Positions 32,733 through 42,639 of a DNA stretch of 49,239 bases are shown here, piece by piece. Source of the stretch: Candidatus Krumholzibacteriia bacterium. Lineage in GTDB: Bacteria; Krumholzibacteriota; Krumholzibacteriia; G020349025. The notes below the pieces were generated by a model. The model had not been told where the DNA came from, ran no database searches, and saw only the letters and a list, made by a program, of their open reading frames with translations. Position 1 is the stretch's first letter, and every line of letters begins with the position of its first letter. Position numbers and translations under genes: made by a program. The stretch covers positions 1 through 49,239 of the forward strand of contig DASRJW010000116.1 of NCBI GenBank assembly GCA_035649275.1, in the 5' to 3' direction.

Positions 32733-34370
32733 ATGTCTGCACCGCCGTACCAGGCAATGCGCCAACCCTCGACCGTGCGCTATGAATGGCGCCACTGGTT
32801 CCTGCTCGCCGGCATCTGTATCGCTTCCACCTTGGGTCTCTCCCTGGCTTTGTTCGCGCAGTTGCACGGCGATGGCCGCTCCGGCTGGCCCTGGCAACAC
32901 ACGGAGACCGCCCTCGTCTCCGCCCTCCTCCTCCTGGTGCTGCTGTTCGTCGCCTCCTTGACCCTGCAGCAGCGGCGCTTCCTCGCCATCAGCGTCCGCA
33001 ATGCCGCCCTGGAAGATGAGGTTGCGCTCCGAGAAAGGATGCACGGGGAATTCGCCGCCCGGAATCAGGACCTGGAGGAGCAGGTGGCGCAGCGCACCGC
33101 GGCCCTGCAAGCGCAGGCGACGCAGATGCTCAAGCTCTACCACATGGCCTATGACTTCGTCGGCAATGTCTCCCACGAGTTCCGCACCCCGCTCACTGTG
33201 ATCAAGGAGTACGTCGCGGCGCTGGAAGAAGCCCTGGAGGGCGAGGCTCTCGATGCGGAGACGCGGCGGTTCTTCGAGGTCCTGCATGCCCGGGTCGACG
33301 ACCTGAGTCTCATGGTGGACGACCTGATCGACGTCACCCGCCTGGAGTCGGACATCGTGCGCATCTCGCGGTGCCCCTGCCGGATCGAAGCCATCGCCGC
33401 GCGGGTGCAGGAGACGGTGGCCCCCAAGGCGCGCAAGTGCGAGGTCGTGGTGGAATTCATGGCCGACGAGGGACTGCCCGACCTCTTCTGCGATCCCGAC
33501 AAGATCGCCCGGGTCCTCATCAACTTGGTGGTGAACGCGCTGAAGTTCTCGCCCCCTGGCCGCGTCGTGCGCATGTGGGCCCTGCACGACATCGACGACG
33601 GCCTGGTGCGCATCGGCGTCACCGACCACGGGCCGGGGATCCCGCGGGAGAGCCGGGAACTGGTGTTCGAGCGCTTCAAGCAGACCGCTCCCGCCGAGGC
33701 GATGCAACCCAAGGGCTTCGGCCTCGGCTTGCACATCGCCAAGGAACTGGTGGTACTCAACTTCGGGGACATGACCCTGCACAGCAGTATGGGCATCGGC
33801 AGCGTCTTCTCCTTCTCCGTGCCCACCTGGAATCCAGAGACGTTGCTGCACCACTACCTCCAGCACGTCGCTTACTTCCGCCAGGCTTCCGCCACCGTCT
33901 CGCTTTTGCGTGTGGACGCGGAGGTCGGTCCGCTGCGGGCCGGAAAACCAGCAAGGAAACACCCGGCGGGAGAAACGCGGGCAGAGGAGCCGCGGCAACC
34001 AGGGATGGAGACGAGCGGGCGCGCCGGAGACCTCCTGGGTCTCTTCCTGGAGGAGCGGCTGTGCCGCACCGACCTCCTCGTTCGCGCCGGTCCGGCGACC
34101 TGGGTCCTGGTGGTGGCGACCGGTCAGGACCACGGCCTGGCGGACCTGATCCAACGGCTCGAGGAAGAACACGAAAAGGTGAATCTCGTGCGCCGCCACC
34201 AGCCTTTGCCGCCGCTCCGCTTCCGCATCCTCGGTACCTGGAGCGCCGCGACGCGGGCCCCCCTGGCCAGCGCCTTCGTCGCCGCGCTGCGCCGACGCGA
34301 CGCGGCTCAGTCCTCCTCGCGGCTGGACCCGGCGCCCACTTCCTCCGGGAGCATGGACACCTGCACGTAG
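32733..34370 (+). CDS. membrane histidine kinase with C-terminal extension
   Basis: 545 residues from ATG 32733 (TGGGAAAAGC upstream). Two helices (about 20-41 and 58-79) with a short loop, then a coiled coil (about 85-130). HisKA: GNVSHEFRTPLTVIKEYVA with His at about 150. ATPase domain: N-box ARVLINLVVNALKFS, G1 DHGPGIPRES, G2 GFGLGLHIAKELV. After the ATPase domain, about 155 residues of unknown function follow (ATVSLLRVDAEVG, LFLEERLCRTDLLVRAG), recalling the FleQ/GGDEF-like 'receiver of signal' folds but not identifiable. No response regulator is adjacent. Its last 64 bases overlap the convergent peptidase gene. Confidence 0.87.
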   Translation: MSAPPYQAMRQPSTVRYEWRHWFLLAGICIASTLGLSLALFAQLHGDGRSGWPWQHTETALVSALLLLVLLFVASLTLQQRRFLAISVRNAALEDEVALRERMHGEFAARNQDLEEQVAQRTAALQAQATQMLKLYHMAYDFVGNVSHEFRTPLTVIKEYVAALEEALEGEALDAETRRFFEVLHARVDDLSLMVDDLIDVTRLESDIVRISRCPCRIEAIAARVQETVAPKARKCEVVVEFMADEGLPDLFCDPDKIARVLINLVVNALKFSPPGRVVRMWALHDIDDGLVRIGVTDHGPGIPRESRELVFERFKQTAPAEAMQPKGFGLGLHIAKELVVLNFGDMTLHSSMGIGSVFSFSVPTWNPETLLHHYLQHVAYFRQASATVSLLRVDAEVGPLRAGKPARKHPAGETRAEEPRQPGMETSGRAGDLLGLFLEERLCRTDLLVRAGPATWVLVVATGQDHGLADLIQRLEEEHEKVNLVRRHQPLPPLRFRILGTWSAATRAPLASAFVAALRRRDAAQSSSRLDPAPTSSGSMDTCT

Positions 34371-37243
34371 TGGTCCGTGCGCAGGTATTTCTTCGCGGCC
34401 TGGCGCACCATCTTCACATCGAGCGTGGCATAGAGCTTCTCGTACTGCAGGATCTCGTTCAGGTCGAGACCGTAGGAATCGCGGAACTCGATCTCACCCA
34501 GCCAGTAGCCGTTCTCCCGCAGGTTGACCTCGTAATTCTTGCGCTGGATCTCCACCACCTTGGCCACGTCGTCGGTATCCGGTCCGGTATCGCGGAAACC
34601 CTGGATCACCTGGAACACCTGGCTGGTGAGCTCCTGCAACCGGTGCGGATCGCATTGGAAGCCGACCTGCACCCGGTACTCCGGTTTGGGATCGCGCTGG
34701 CTGCCGCCGGAGACTTGCACGCCGTAGACACCCCCGAGATCCTCCCGCAACACCTCGCGCAGGCGGATCTGCAACGCTTCGACCATGGCGTTGAGGGCGT
34801 AACGCTCCTCCCGCTTCCAGTCGAAGTTCCCGGTGAAGAGGATCGCCGTGCGTGCCTTCGGGTCCACGCCCCCGTGGAACTCCCGGCGCACCACGCCTCC
34901 CGGGCGCTTCACCCCCACGTCGCGCCAGGTCTCCTTGCGCCGCAGCACCGGCAGGGAGCCGATGTAGGTCCGCACCAGCGGCTCGAGAACCTGGGGATCC
35001 ACGTTGCCCACGAAGGCGAAGGTGAAGTCGCTGGCGTCGGCGAAACGGCCCTGATAGAAGCCCAAGGCCTTGTCGAGCTCGATCTGCTCCAGGCTCGGCA
35101 CAGTGAGCGGATACGAACGCGGATGGTAGCGCGTGGAGACGAGACGGAGCGTGTCGGCGAAGGCATTGGCCGGATCGGAAGCGCGATTCTGCAAGACGCC
35201 GCGGAAGCGGGTCTTCTGACTCTGGAACGCCTCGGGGTCGCGGCGAGGCTGGGTGACATTCAGATAGACGAGCTGCAGCATGGTTTCCAGGTCCTGCGGC
35301 CGGGTCTGGCCGAAGAAGCCCTCGCTCAGCTGCCCCACCGTGGGGCGCACGAACACTTGCTTGCCCGCGAGCTTCTTCTGCAGATCCGGAAGGCTGAAGG
35401 CGCCGACGCCGCTACCGGAGATGAATCCGGCCGCCTGGTTCGCTGTCTGGTAATCGGCATCGGGGGCGAGCGAGGTTCCACCCGGGCTCCAGCCGCGGAA
35501 GAGGATCTCGTCGTCCTTGAAATCCGTGCGCTTCACGTACACCCGAGCGCCGTTGGCCAGCGTCCAGAGCTCGATGCCGAGGGGCTCTATGCGCTGGCGC
35601 GTGGCGATATCGGTCTGCGGCGGCGGGGTCGGTACGAGCGGCGCCGCCGTGGCGGTGTCCACGTACGGCTCCAAGTTGCGCCCCGCCACGGAGGCGATGA
35701 CCTGTTGCAGCGCCGCGGCGCCGGGGAGGCTGACGCCTTCCTTCTCCGGCGCGCTCACCTGGACGACCACGTTGTCTTCCGCCGTGATCTCCCGGCTCAC
35801 CGCATTGACCTCGTCGAGCTGGATCCCGGGGAGAAGAGCCTGGATGGCCTGGTACTCGTAGGTGATGCCAGGCGCCGGCACCTGCTCCAGGAAGAGATCG
35901 ACGTATTCCCTGGCGTGCGATGACGAGTCGGTCTTCTCGCGCTCGTTGTAGGCGCTCTCCATGCGGCTGCGCAGGCTCTCCTTCGCCCGCTCCAGCTCCC
36001 CGGGGGTGAAGCCGAAGCGCACGGCACGCGCCGCCTCCACCAAGGTCGCTTCGAGACCTCGTTCCAGCCCGTTGTTCTCCGTGGTCACACCGAGCGACCA
36101 CATGTCCAGCGGCCGCACGACCCCGCCCCTGCCGGCGCCAGCGCGCACGAACGGCGGCTCCGCCTTCTGGGTGAGCTCGAAGAGGCGCATGTTGAGCATG
36201 CTGTTGTAGAGCCCCTGGACGATCGTGCGGCGATACGCCCCCAGCGTCGTCTCCTCTTGCCGCGGGAACTTGGCCATCACCGCCACGGTGCTCGTCGTCG
36301 CCTCGATGTCCTGGGCGATGGTGAACAGCGTCTCCGGGTGTGCCGGCACCGGGAAAGTGGGCCGCACCACCGGCTGGGCCGAGGCCTTGAAGCCGTCGAA
36401 GTGCTGGCGCAGCAGCGCCTCGATGCGGGCCGGATCGAAGTCACCGACCGCGATCACCGCCATCAGCTCCGGCCGGTACCAGTCGCGCACGAAACGCTTC
36501 GCCGCCTCGGGCGGGAACTTGTCGAGCACTTCCTTCTTGCCGATGGGGATGCGGTCGGCGTAGAGCGAGCCCTTGAGCAACACCGGGAGGTGCTTCTCCC
36601 GCAGGCGCTGGCCGGCGCCGCGGCCCATCCGCCATTCCTCGATGACCACGCCGCGCTCCTTGTTCACCTCCACCGGATCGAAAGTCGAGCCCTTCGCCCA
36701 ATCGGCGAGGACGAGGAAGCCTTTGGCGAGCACCGATTCCGCGTCGGTGGGCACGGTCAACATGTACACCGTCTCGTCGAAGTTGGTGTAGGCGTTGACA
36801 TCGGCGCCGAAGCGCATGCCGATGCTCTCCAGGTAATTCACCAGCTCCTCGGCGCCGAAGTGCTGGGTGCCGTTGAAGGCCATGTGCTCGACGAAGTGCG
36901 CCACCCCCTGCTGATCTTCGCTCTCCAGGATGGAACCGGCGTTCACCACCAGCCGGAGCTCGGCGCGGTTGCGCGGCTCCTGGTTGGCGCGGATGTAGTA
37001 CTCGATGCCGCTCGGCAGCTTGCCGTGCAGCACCTTCGGATCCAGCGGGATGACGGTGTCGAGGTCGAGGGCAGAGGGCGGGGCGGCCGGTGACGCCGCC
37101 GGCGCCTGGGCTGTCGGAGGCTGCTGCACCGCCTGCGCCTGGGCTGCCGGGGCCTGTTGCACTGCCGGCGCGGCTTGCGCCGCGATCCCTGGCGCCGACG
37201 CCGCGAGCGCGAACAGGACCAGCCAGCTGAGTCTGCTTCGCAT
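34307..37243 (-). CDS. periplasmic M16 metallopeptidase (zinc protease)
   Basis: 978 residues from ATG 37243 with AGGAGGCACC directly upstream. A signal peptide (LVLFALAASAPGIAAQ) is followed by an Ala/Gln/Pro-rich linker. The first M16 half has the inverted zinc motif HFVEHMAFNGT, with the third ligand Glu in the expected downstream region (NKERGVVIEEW). Two further M16_C domains follow; the C-terminal half lacks a zinc motif, as usual for the paired form. It degrades peptides in the periplasm. A ~64-base convergent overlap with the kinase at the 3' end is unusual. It lies 8 bases after the BatD-like gene and may be transcribed with it. Confidence 0.93.
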   Translation of the reverse strand: MRSRLSWLVLFALAASAPGIAAQAAPAVQQAPAAQAQAVQQPPTAQAPAASPAAPPSALDLDTVIPLDPKVLHGKLPSGIEYYIRANQEPRNRAELRLVVNAGSILESEDQQGVAHFVEHMAFNGTQHFGAEELVNYLESIGMRFGADVNAYTNFDETVYMLTVPTDAESVLAKGFLVLADWAKGSTFDPVEVNKERGVVIEEWRMGRGAGQRLREKHLPVLLKGSLYADRIPIGKKEVLDKFPPEAAKRFVRDWYRPELMAVIAVGDFDPARIEALLRQHFDGFKASAQPVVRPTFPVPAHPETLFTIAQDIEATTSTVAVMAKFPRQEETTLGAYRRTIVQGLYNSMLNMRLFELTQKAEPPFVRAGAGRGGVVRPLDMWSLGVTTENNGLERGLEATLVEAARAVRFGFTPGELERAKESLRSRMESAYNEREKTDSSSHAREYVDLFLEQVPAPGITYEYQAIQALLPGIQLDEVNAVSREITAEDNVVVQVSAPEKEGVSLPGAAALQQVIASVAGRNLEPYVDTATAAPLVPTPPPQTDIATRQRIEPLGIELWTLANGARVYVKRTDFKDDEILFRGWSPGGTSLAPDADYQTANQAAGFISGSGVGAFSLPDLQKKLAGKQVFVRPTVGQLSEGFFGQTRPQDLETMLQLVYLNVTQPRRDPEAFQSQKTRFRGVLQNRASDPANAFADTLRLVSTRYHPRSYPLTVPSLEQIELDKALGFYQGRFADASDFTFAFVGNVDPQVLEPLVRTYIGSLPVLRRKETWRDVGVKRPGGVVRREFHGGVDPKARTAILFTGNFDWKREERYALNAMVEALQIRLREVLREDLGGVYGVQVSGGSQRDPKPEYRVQVGFQCDPHRLQELTSQVFQVIQGFRDTGPDTDDVAKVVEIQRKNYEVNLRENGYWLGEIEFRDSYGLDLNEILQYEKLYATLDVKMVRQAAKKYLRTDHYVQVSMLPEEVGAGSSREED

Positions 37244-37251
37244 GGTGCCTC

Positions 37252-39849
37252 CTAGATACGGATGACGCTGCCCACCGGCACCCAACCACGCAGCTTCGCC
37301 CCCAGCGAAACGCGCAGCCACTCCGGACGGGCCTCCTCGATCTGGACCTCGCTACCCTCGTGCAACCAGAACTCTACCGTGTAATCGTTCCCGGGTCCGC
37401 TCATGACCGATATTTTTTCCGCCCCGATCACGGCGCGCACGATGCCGCGCTCGTCGTGGATCTTGTAGGCCAGGGTCAGCGCCGCCAGCGCGAAGAGGCA
37501 GAGCGTCACCTGGGCGGCGAGCCGCAGCGGCAGGCGGCGATCCCGGCGCAGCAACCGGACGAGGAGGAGAGCGCACAGGAGAAGGTAGAGTGCCGCTGTT
37601 CCCAGGATCCACTCGTTCAGGCTCAGGTGTGAATACACGGCGCGCAAGAGCGAGAGCGGGAACGGGACGGGCGGCTGCGCCGCCTTGTCCTCGCGGCGGG
37701 CGAGGACGAAATCCAGATTCGAATGCACCAGCGGGTCGCGGGGGATGAGGCGTTCGGCCCGGCGGAAGTAGGCGATGGCGAGACCGAGCGCACCGTTCTT
37801 GAAGTGCGCATTGCCCAGATCGTAATAGAGCTCCCCGTTGCGCACGCCCAGCTCCTCGGCCTTTTCGTAGGCCGCGATGGCTTCGGCGTAGCGGCCGGCC
37901 TCGTAGGCCGCATGACCACGCTGCAACAACTCCTGCGGTGGTGCGAACTCCGCCGGGGACTCCTGCACATGCGCCGGCGGCGCCGCGCGGGTGCTATCGA
38001 CCTGCGCCGCTGCCGGAGACTCCGCGTGGAGCAGGGCGAAGCCACAGAGAAGCGCCGCGGGGACGGCGAACCGGCCGCTCTTGCGGCTCCGGCCCTCTTC
38101 CATCGCCATCACCAGGGATTCCACTTCTTGCAGCGTCGAGCGCATGCGCTCGGCGGTGAATCCGGCCGGGGCGAAACGCGCCGCGTCGCAGTGTTCCAGC
38201 ACCTGCACCAGGCGCTCCCGGAGGTCCTCGCTGGCGCCGGCGGCGTCGAGCTGTTCGCGCAAAGCGGTGTGCGTCAGGCCAGCGGCCGCCACGTTCAGCC
38301 TGTCCCCCACGTACTGCAGCAGGGCGCGTTGCGCCTCGGCGTAGAACTCCTGCGCCTTCCCCGCGGCGAGGAAACGCGACGCTTGCGCCAAGTGCTTGCG
38401 CGCCACCTTGCGCGCCCGCGACGAGCGCGCCAGGGCCACATCCGCCGCCAGGCGGTCGCGCCGGCGCCGCCGGGTGAAGGCCGCGGCCACGGCGACGAGG
38501 GGCACCGGGGCGCAAAGGAGGAAGAGCCCGCGGTCGTAGAGCGGCGTCGCCGCATCGGAGACCGCCACGTCGGTGCGAATGTGGGCGATGTCGCTGCCGA
38601 GGACCTCGATGTCCTGCTGCATCGGCACCTGCCCCTGAGCGAGGGCCGGCCCACCGCCCGCGGCCGGCGTCGCCACCACGTGCTGCGGCTCGGTTTGCAG
38701 CGTCTTGTAGCTGTTCGTGATCGTGTCGAAGTAGACCAGGCGCACCGGCGGGATGGTGAACTCCCCGGGCCCGCGCGGGACGAGGACGATCTCGTAGGTC
38801 CGGGTGCCGCTGACGCGATCGAGGTTGCGCGCCTCGGTCTTGGTGTCGGCGTCATAGGTTTTGAACGCCGGCAGCTCGGGCAAGCGCGGCTTGGAGAAAG
38901 TGCGCACGTTGCCGTCGCCGTTGACGGTGATGGTCATCGTGATCGGCTCGCCCTCGGGAACCTGGGTCCGGTCGAGCCTTGATGCGAGTTGCAGGCCGGC
39001 GCCGACGGCGCCGTCGAAATCCGCCGGCCGCCCGGCCGCCGGCAGCGGCAGTACCTCCACCTGCACGGGCTTGCTGCGCAGCACGCGCTCCACTCCACGG
39101 TCGAAGAAGGAGAAGCTGCGCTCGGAGATCTCCATCAGGCGCAGCACCGAGGGCTCGATGCTCAGCGTCCCCGAGGTGGTCGGGAACAAAGCCGTGCTCA
39201 CCTCCACCACCAGATAGCGCCGGCCGTTCTCGATCTTGTGATACTGCTTCTCCCCTTCCTGGAGCTTTTCCACCCAGAAGCTCTCGAACTTGGGCGGGGT
39301 GTAGTTGAGGTTCGAGACTCGGATCGCATAGTAGAGATAGAAAGTGTAGAGAATCTGCTCGTTCACGTACGCCTTCGGCTTGTCCACACGGGCCACCACG
39401 AAGAGGTCTTTGATCTGGCCCTTCTCCTCCTCCCCGAGGGTGGGCTCCTGCGCATGCCCGCTCACCTGCACGCGGATGGCTTCGGTGTGGTAGTCCTTGC
39501 CGCGGAAGCTGACGAGGAACGGCTGGATGCTGAGCTCGCCCTCATGCAGCGGCTGCAGAATGAAAGAGAAGGTGTAGGTGGCGTCGAGCTGGCCGTTGAC
39601 GATGGAATAGCTCTGCGACTCGCCACTCGTGAGCACGCGGAAGTCGGAAAACTCCGGGCCCCGCAGCTCCGGTCGGCCCTGGAACCGGCCGTGGACCACG
39701 ATGTTCAGGCGGATCTCGTCGTCCAGCGTGGCGGCGGTGCGGTCCGTCGTCGCTTCCACCGCGATGTCCTGCCCCCGAACCCGGCCGGGGACGAGCCCGA
39801 GCAGGAGTCCGAGAAGCAACGCCGGCAGCAGCCGGTGCAGTCGCTGCAT
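37252..39849 (-). CDS. batD: BatD-BatE fusion protein (TPR and SH3-like end)
   Basis: 865 residues from ATG 39849 (signal peptide LLPALLLGLLLGLVPG). Residues about 30-420 form repeated beta-domains of BatD (VEATTDRTAATLDDEIRLNI, GPEFSDFRVLTSGESQSYSI), then a membrane helix near 445, a helical region, TPR repeats (about 625-720: AYEAGRYAEAIAAYEKAEEL, YYDLGNAHFKNGALGLAIAY), two more membrane helices and a C-terminal SH3-like domain (AEKISVMSGPGNDYTVEF, LHEGSEVQI). BatE in Bacteroidetes carries the TPR and SH3 part, so here BatD and BatE are one polypeptide. Bat proteins sit at the periplasmic face; their function is unclear (stress tolerance). Gene begins 5 bases after BatBC ends. Confidence 0.85.
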   Translation of the reverse strand: MQRLHRLLPALLLGLLLGLVPGRVRGQDIAVEATTDRTAATLDDEIRLNIVVHGRFQGRPELRGPEFSDFRVLTSGESQSYSIVNGQLDATYTFSFILQPLHEGELSIQPFLVSFRGKDYHTEAIRVQVSGHAQEPTLGEEEKGQIKDLFVVARVDKPKAYVNEQILYTFYLYYAIRVSNLNYTPPKFESFWVEKLQEGEKQYHKIENGRRYLVVEVSTALFPTTSGTLSIEPSVLRLMEISERSFSFFDRGVERVLRSKPVQVEVLPLPAAGRPADFDGAVGAGLQLASRLDRTQVPEGEPITMTITVNGDGNVRTFSKPRLPELPAFKTYDADTKTEARNLDRVSGTRTYEIVLVPRGPGEFTIPPVRLVYFDTITNSYKTLQTEPQHVVATPAAGGGPALAQGQVPMQQDIEVLGSDIAHIRTDVAVSDAATPLYDRGLFLLCAPVPLVAVAAAFTRRRRRDRLAADVALARSSRARKVARKHLAQASRFLAAGKAQEFYAEAQRALLQYVGDRLNVAAAGLTHTALREQLDAAGASEDLRERLVQVLEHCDAARFAPAGFTAERMRSTLQEVESLVMAMEEGRSRKSGRFAVPAALLCGFALLHAESPAAAQVDSTRAAPPAHVQESPAEFAPPQELLQRGHAAYEAGRYAEAIAAYEKAEELGVRNGELYYDLGNAHFKNGALGLAIAYFRRAERLIPRDPLVHSNLDFVLARREDKAAQPPVPFPLSLLRAVYSHLSLNEWILGTAALYLLLCALLLVRLLRRDRRLPLRLAAQVTLCLFALAALTLAYKIHDERGIVRAVIGAEKISVMSGPGNDYTVEFWLHEGSEVQIEEARPEWLRVSLGAKLRGWVPVGSVIRI

Positions 39850-39853
39850 CGCC

Positions 39854-41626
39854 TCACCAGTCCTTGTCCACGCGCCGCGCCCGCAGCCGCGCCTTCTCGG
39901 CCTTCTCCTTCTGCAGCTCCTTCTCTCGATCGCGCATGGCTTCCAGAATACGCATGGCCTCCTCCGGGCGCAGCTCCCCTTCGGGAACCCCGACCGAATC
40001 GGCGGCGCTCTCGGTCTTTTGCTCCTGCGGCTGATTCTGCTCCTTCTGCTCGCCGCCGTTTTGCTCCTGCTGTTGTTGCTGCTGCTGTTGCTCGTTTTCC
40101 TTCTGTTGTTGTTGCTGCTCCTGCTCGTTCTTCTCTTCGTCTTTCTTGTCACCGGACTTCGGCTGCTTCTGCTGCTGCTGTTCTTGTTGCTGGGCGAGGC
40201 GCAGTGCTTTCTCGTAGTTGATCTTCGTGTCCCGATCGTCGGGCCGAGCGGCCAGTGCCTGCCGGTAGGCCTGCAAGGCCTCGGGGAGCTTCCCCATCTT
40301 GAAGAAGGTGTTGCCTAGGTTGTGGAGGGAGCGGTGGCGGAGCGAGGGATCTTGGCCCTGCGCCGCCCGCGCCAGCGCCGTCGCCGCGTCCTGGTAGTGT
40401 TGCTCCCGATACAGCGCGTTGCCGAGATTGTAGGAAATGCCGCCCGCCTCCGGCGCTTCCGTCAGCGCTTCGGTGTACTTGTCGACCGCCTCGCCATAGC
40501 GCTTCTCGGTGTAGGCTTGCGTCCCTTCGCGGTTCCGCGTCGCCGCCTGGCGCGGCACGCCCCCGGTGAGTAGCAGAGCGCAGAGCAGGCCGGCGACGGC
40601 GAGATCCGGCCCGGTGCGCCGGCGGCGCCGGGCGGGCAGGAGGAACTCGGTCATCAACAGGAGCACCGCGATCCCGAGGGGCCACTGGAAGCGTTCCTCG
40701 TAGCTCGTCGCCACGCGCCCTTCCAGCTCCTTCTTCTCGATTTTCTGCAGCTCGTCCGCCACCACGGTGAGCTCGAGCCCCTGCGGCGTGCTGCGGAAGT
40801 ACTTGCCGCCGGTTTCCTGCGCCACGGAGAGCAGCGTGGCCTCGTCGAGGCGGGTGCTCACCACGTGGCCGCTGCGGTCCTTCTTGTAGCCCGCCACGCC
40901 GCCACCTTCGTCCCGCTCCGGGATCGGTTCCCCCGTGGGCGAGCCGATGCCGATGGTGTAGATGACGAGACCTTCCTTCTTCGCTTCCTTCGCCTCTGCC
41001 AGCACATCCCCTTCGTGCCCTTCCCCGTCGGTGACCAGCACCAAGGCCTTGTGCGAGTCCTTGCCGGCGACGAAGGCCGCGCGGGTTCGGGCGATGGCAG
41101 CCGCCAGGTTGGTCCCCGCGGTCGAGACGCTGTTCGGTCCGAGGGATTCGAGGAGGAGGAGGACGGTGCCATGATCCAGCGTCAAGGGGCAGACGGTGTA
41201 GGCGTCGCCGGCGAAGGCGACGAGGCCGAGGCGGTCCCCTTGCATCCGGTTCACGAGATCGGAGATGCCGCGCTTGGCATGCTGCAGCCGGTTCGGACGC
41301 ATGTCCTCGGCGAGCATGCTGGACGACACATCCACTGCCAGCATGAGATCGATGCCGCGCCGCTTCATCATCACCATCTCACCACCCCACTGCGGCCGCG
41401 CCAGCGCCAGCACCACGAAGGCCCACGCGGTCAGCACCAGGCCGATCTTGAGCCACTCGCGCTGCGGGTCGTAGCCCGGAGCCAAGCGGCCGAACAATTG
41501 TCCAGCCCAGGTCGACCGCGCCTGCCGTCGCAGCCGCCAGCCGAGGAGGAGCAGCAGCAGCGCCGCGGGCACCAGCAGCAGCAGCCACAGCTGACCCGGG
41601 GCGCCGAACTGCAGCGACTGGTTCAT
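39854..41626 (-). CDS. batB: BatB-BatC fusion: VWA membrane protein with TPR and Gln-rich region
   Basis: 590 residues from ATG 41626, overlapping the BatA stop (ATGA). Two N-terminal helices, then a VWA domain with intact metal site DVSSS (LAVDVSSSMLAED) and VTDGEGHEGD. After further membrane helices come TPR repeats (about 345-440: YNLGNALYREQHYQDAATAL, LGNTFFKMGKLPEALQAYRQ), as in BatC. Residues about 455-525 are Gln/Glu/Lys-rich (runs of up to eight Gln), and the tail is charged (RDREKELQKEKAEKARLRAR). Separate BatB and BatC genes are common; here they form one protein. VWA faces the periplasm. Confidence 0.88.
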   Translation of the reverse strand: MNQSLQFGAPGQLWLLLLVPAALLLLLLGWRLRRQARSTWAGQLFGRLAPGYDPQREWLKIGLVLTAWAFVVLALARPQWGGEMVMMKRRGIDLMLAVDVSSSMLAEDMRPNRLQHAKRGISDLVNRMQGDRLGLVAFAGDAYTVCPLTLDHGTVLLLLESLGPNSVSTAGTNLAAAIARTRAAFVAGKDSHKALVLVTDGEGHEGDVLAEAKEAKKEGLVIYTIGIGSPTGEPIPERDEGGGVAGYKKDRSGHVVSTRLDEATLLSVAQETGGKYFRSTPQGLELTVVADELQKIEKKELEGRVATSYEERFQWPLGIAVLLLMTEFLLPARRRRRTGPDLAVAGLLCALLLTGGVPRQAATRNREGTQAYTEKRYGEAVDKYTEALTEAPEAGGISYNLGNALYREQHYQDAATALARAAQGQDPSLRHRSLHNLGNTFFKMGKLPEALQAYRQALAARPDDRDTKINYEKALRLAQQQEQQQQKQPKSGDKKDEEKNEQEQQQQQKENEQQQQQQQQEQNGGEQKEQNQPQEQKTESAADSVGVPEGELRPEEAMRILEAMRDREKELQKEKAEKARLRARRVDKDW

Positions 41627-42639
41627 GGCAACCTCCGCAGGAAGCCATGGGCCAGGAAACCCTCCAGCAACAGCATGAAAAATGCCGGCAGCACCAGGCT
41701 GCGGGCCAGCTCGGAATACTGCACGTAGACCTTCGTTTCGATCCGTGTCTTTTCCATCTCGCCGATCTCCGCATAGATCTCCGTCAACTTCTCCGGACTG
41801 GTGGCGCGGAAGTGGCGCCCATCGCCGAGGGCGGCGATCTTCTTCAAGGTTTCCTCGTCGATGGGACTGTACTGGCGCACGTACTGGCGGCCGAAGAAGG
41901 TCTCCACCGGAAAGCGCGCATTCTCCTCCTTGCCGGCGGCGATGGTGTGGATCTTGACCCCCATGGCGCGGGCCACCTTGGCGGCGGTGATCGGGTCCAC
42001 CGTGCCGGCGTTGTTGGCACCGTCGGTGAGGAGGATGATGACGCGACTCTTCGCCTCGCTCTCCCGCAGCCGGTTCACCGCCGTCACCAGCGCCGTGCCG
42101 ATGGCGGTGCCGTCCTCGATCTGTCCCACCTGCACCTCGTCGAGGAAATGCAGGAGCACCGGGTAGTCCAGCGTCGGCGGGCACTGCGTCAACGCCTGGC
42201 CGGCGAAGACGACGAGGCCGATGCGATCGGCGGTGCGGCCCTCGACGAACTCCCGCGCCGCTTCCTTCGCCACCTCCAGGCGGGAAACGTCCTGCCGCGT
42301 GGCGCCGCGGCGGTCCGAGGTCATGTCCACCGCCAGCATGCTGCCGGAGATGTCGAGAACCAAGATGATGTCGATGCCCTCGCTGTCGATGCTGGTGCTG
42401 CTGGCGCCGGATTGCGGCCGCGCCAGGGCGAGGACAAGGAGCGCCAGGGCGAGGAGGCGGAGCAGCACGGGCAGGAACTGCAGGCGCTGCCGCGGGCTCG
42501 GCTTCGCGTCCTGGAGGAAGCGCAGGTTGGAGAAGAGCAGCACCGGCCGGCGCGGCCGCACCCAGCGCAGGTAGCACACGACGAGGAGGGGCACGGCGAA
42601 CAGGGCCAGGAGCAACCAGGGGGTCGCGAAGCGCGTCAT
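41623..42639 (-). CDS. batA: BatA-type VWA membrane protein
   Basis: 338 residues from ATG 42639, whose last base overlaps the preceding stop (ATGA). Two N-terminal helices (WLLLALFAVPLLVVCYL; LPVLLRLLALALLVLALA) flank a short loop. The VWA domain has the metal-ion site DISGS (about 100), a conserved Thr (DGTAIGTAL) and TDGANNAG. A helix near the C-terminus (LVLPAFFMLLLEGFLAHGF) anchors the end. It is paired with the BatB-like protein that follows. Confidence 0.92.
   Translation of the reverse strand: MTRFATPWLLLALFAVPLLVVCYLRWVRPRRPVLLFSNLRFLQDAKPSPRQRLQFLPVLLRLLALALLVLALARPQSGASSTSIDSEGIDIILVLDISGSMLAVDMTSDRRGATRQDVSRLEVAKEAAREFVEGRTADRIGLVVFAGQALTQCPPTLDYPVLLHFLDEVQVGQIEDGTAIGTALVTAVNRLRESEAKSRVIILLTDGANNAGTVDPITAAKVARAMGVKIHTIAAGKEENARFPVETFFGRQYVRQYSPIDEETLKKIAALGDGRHFRATSPEKLTEIYAEIGEMEKTRIETKVYVQYSELARSLVLPAFFMLLLEGFLAHGFLRRLP

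Noticed and set aside
33371-35923. Long plus-strand frame running from the kinase across the peptidase gene
   Set aside because: Spans two unrelated real genes on opposite strands, and its product shows no domain.
40020-40200. Simple CTG/TTG-rich repeat tract, possible non-coding repeat
   Set aside because: It encodes the Gln/Glu/Lys-rich stretch of the BatB-BatC fusion in an uninterrupted frame, so it is low-complexity coding sequence.
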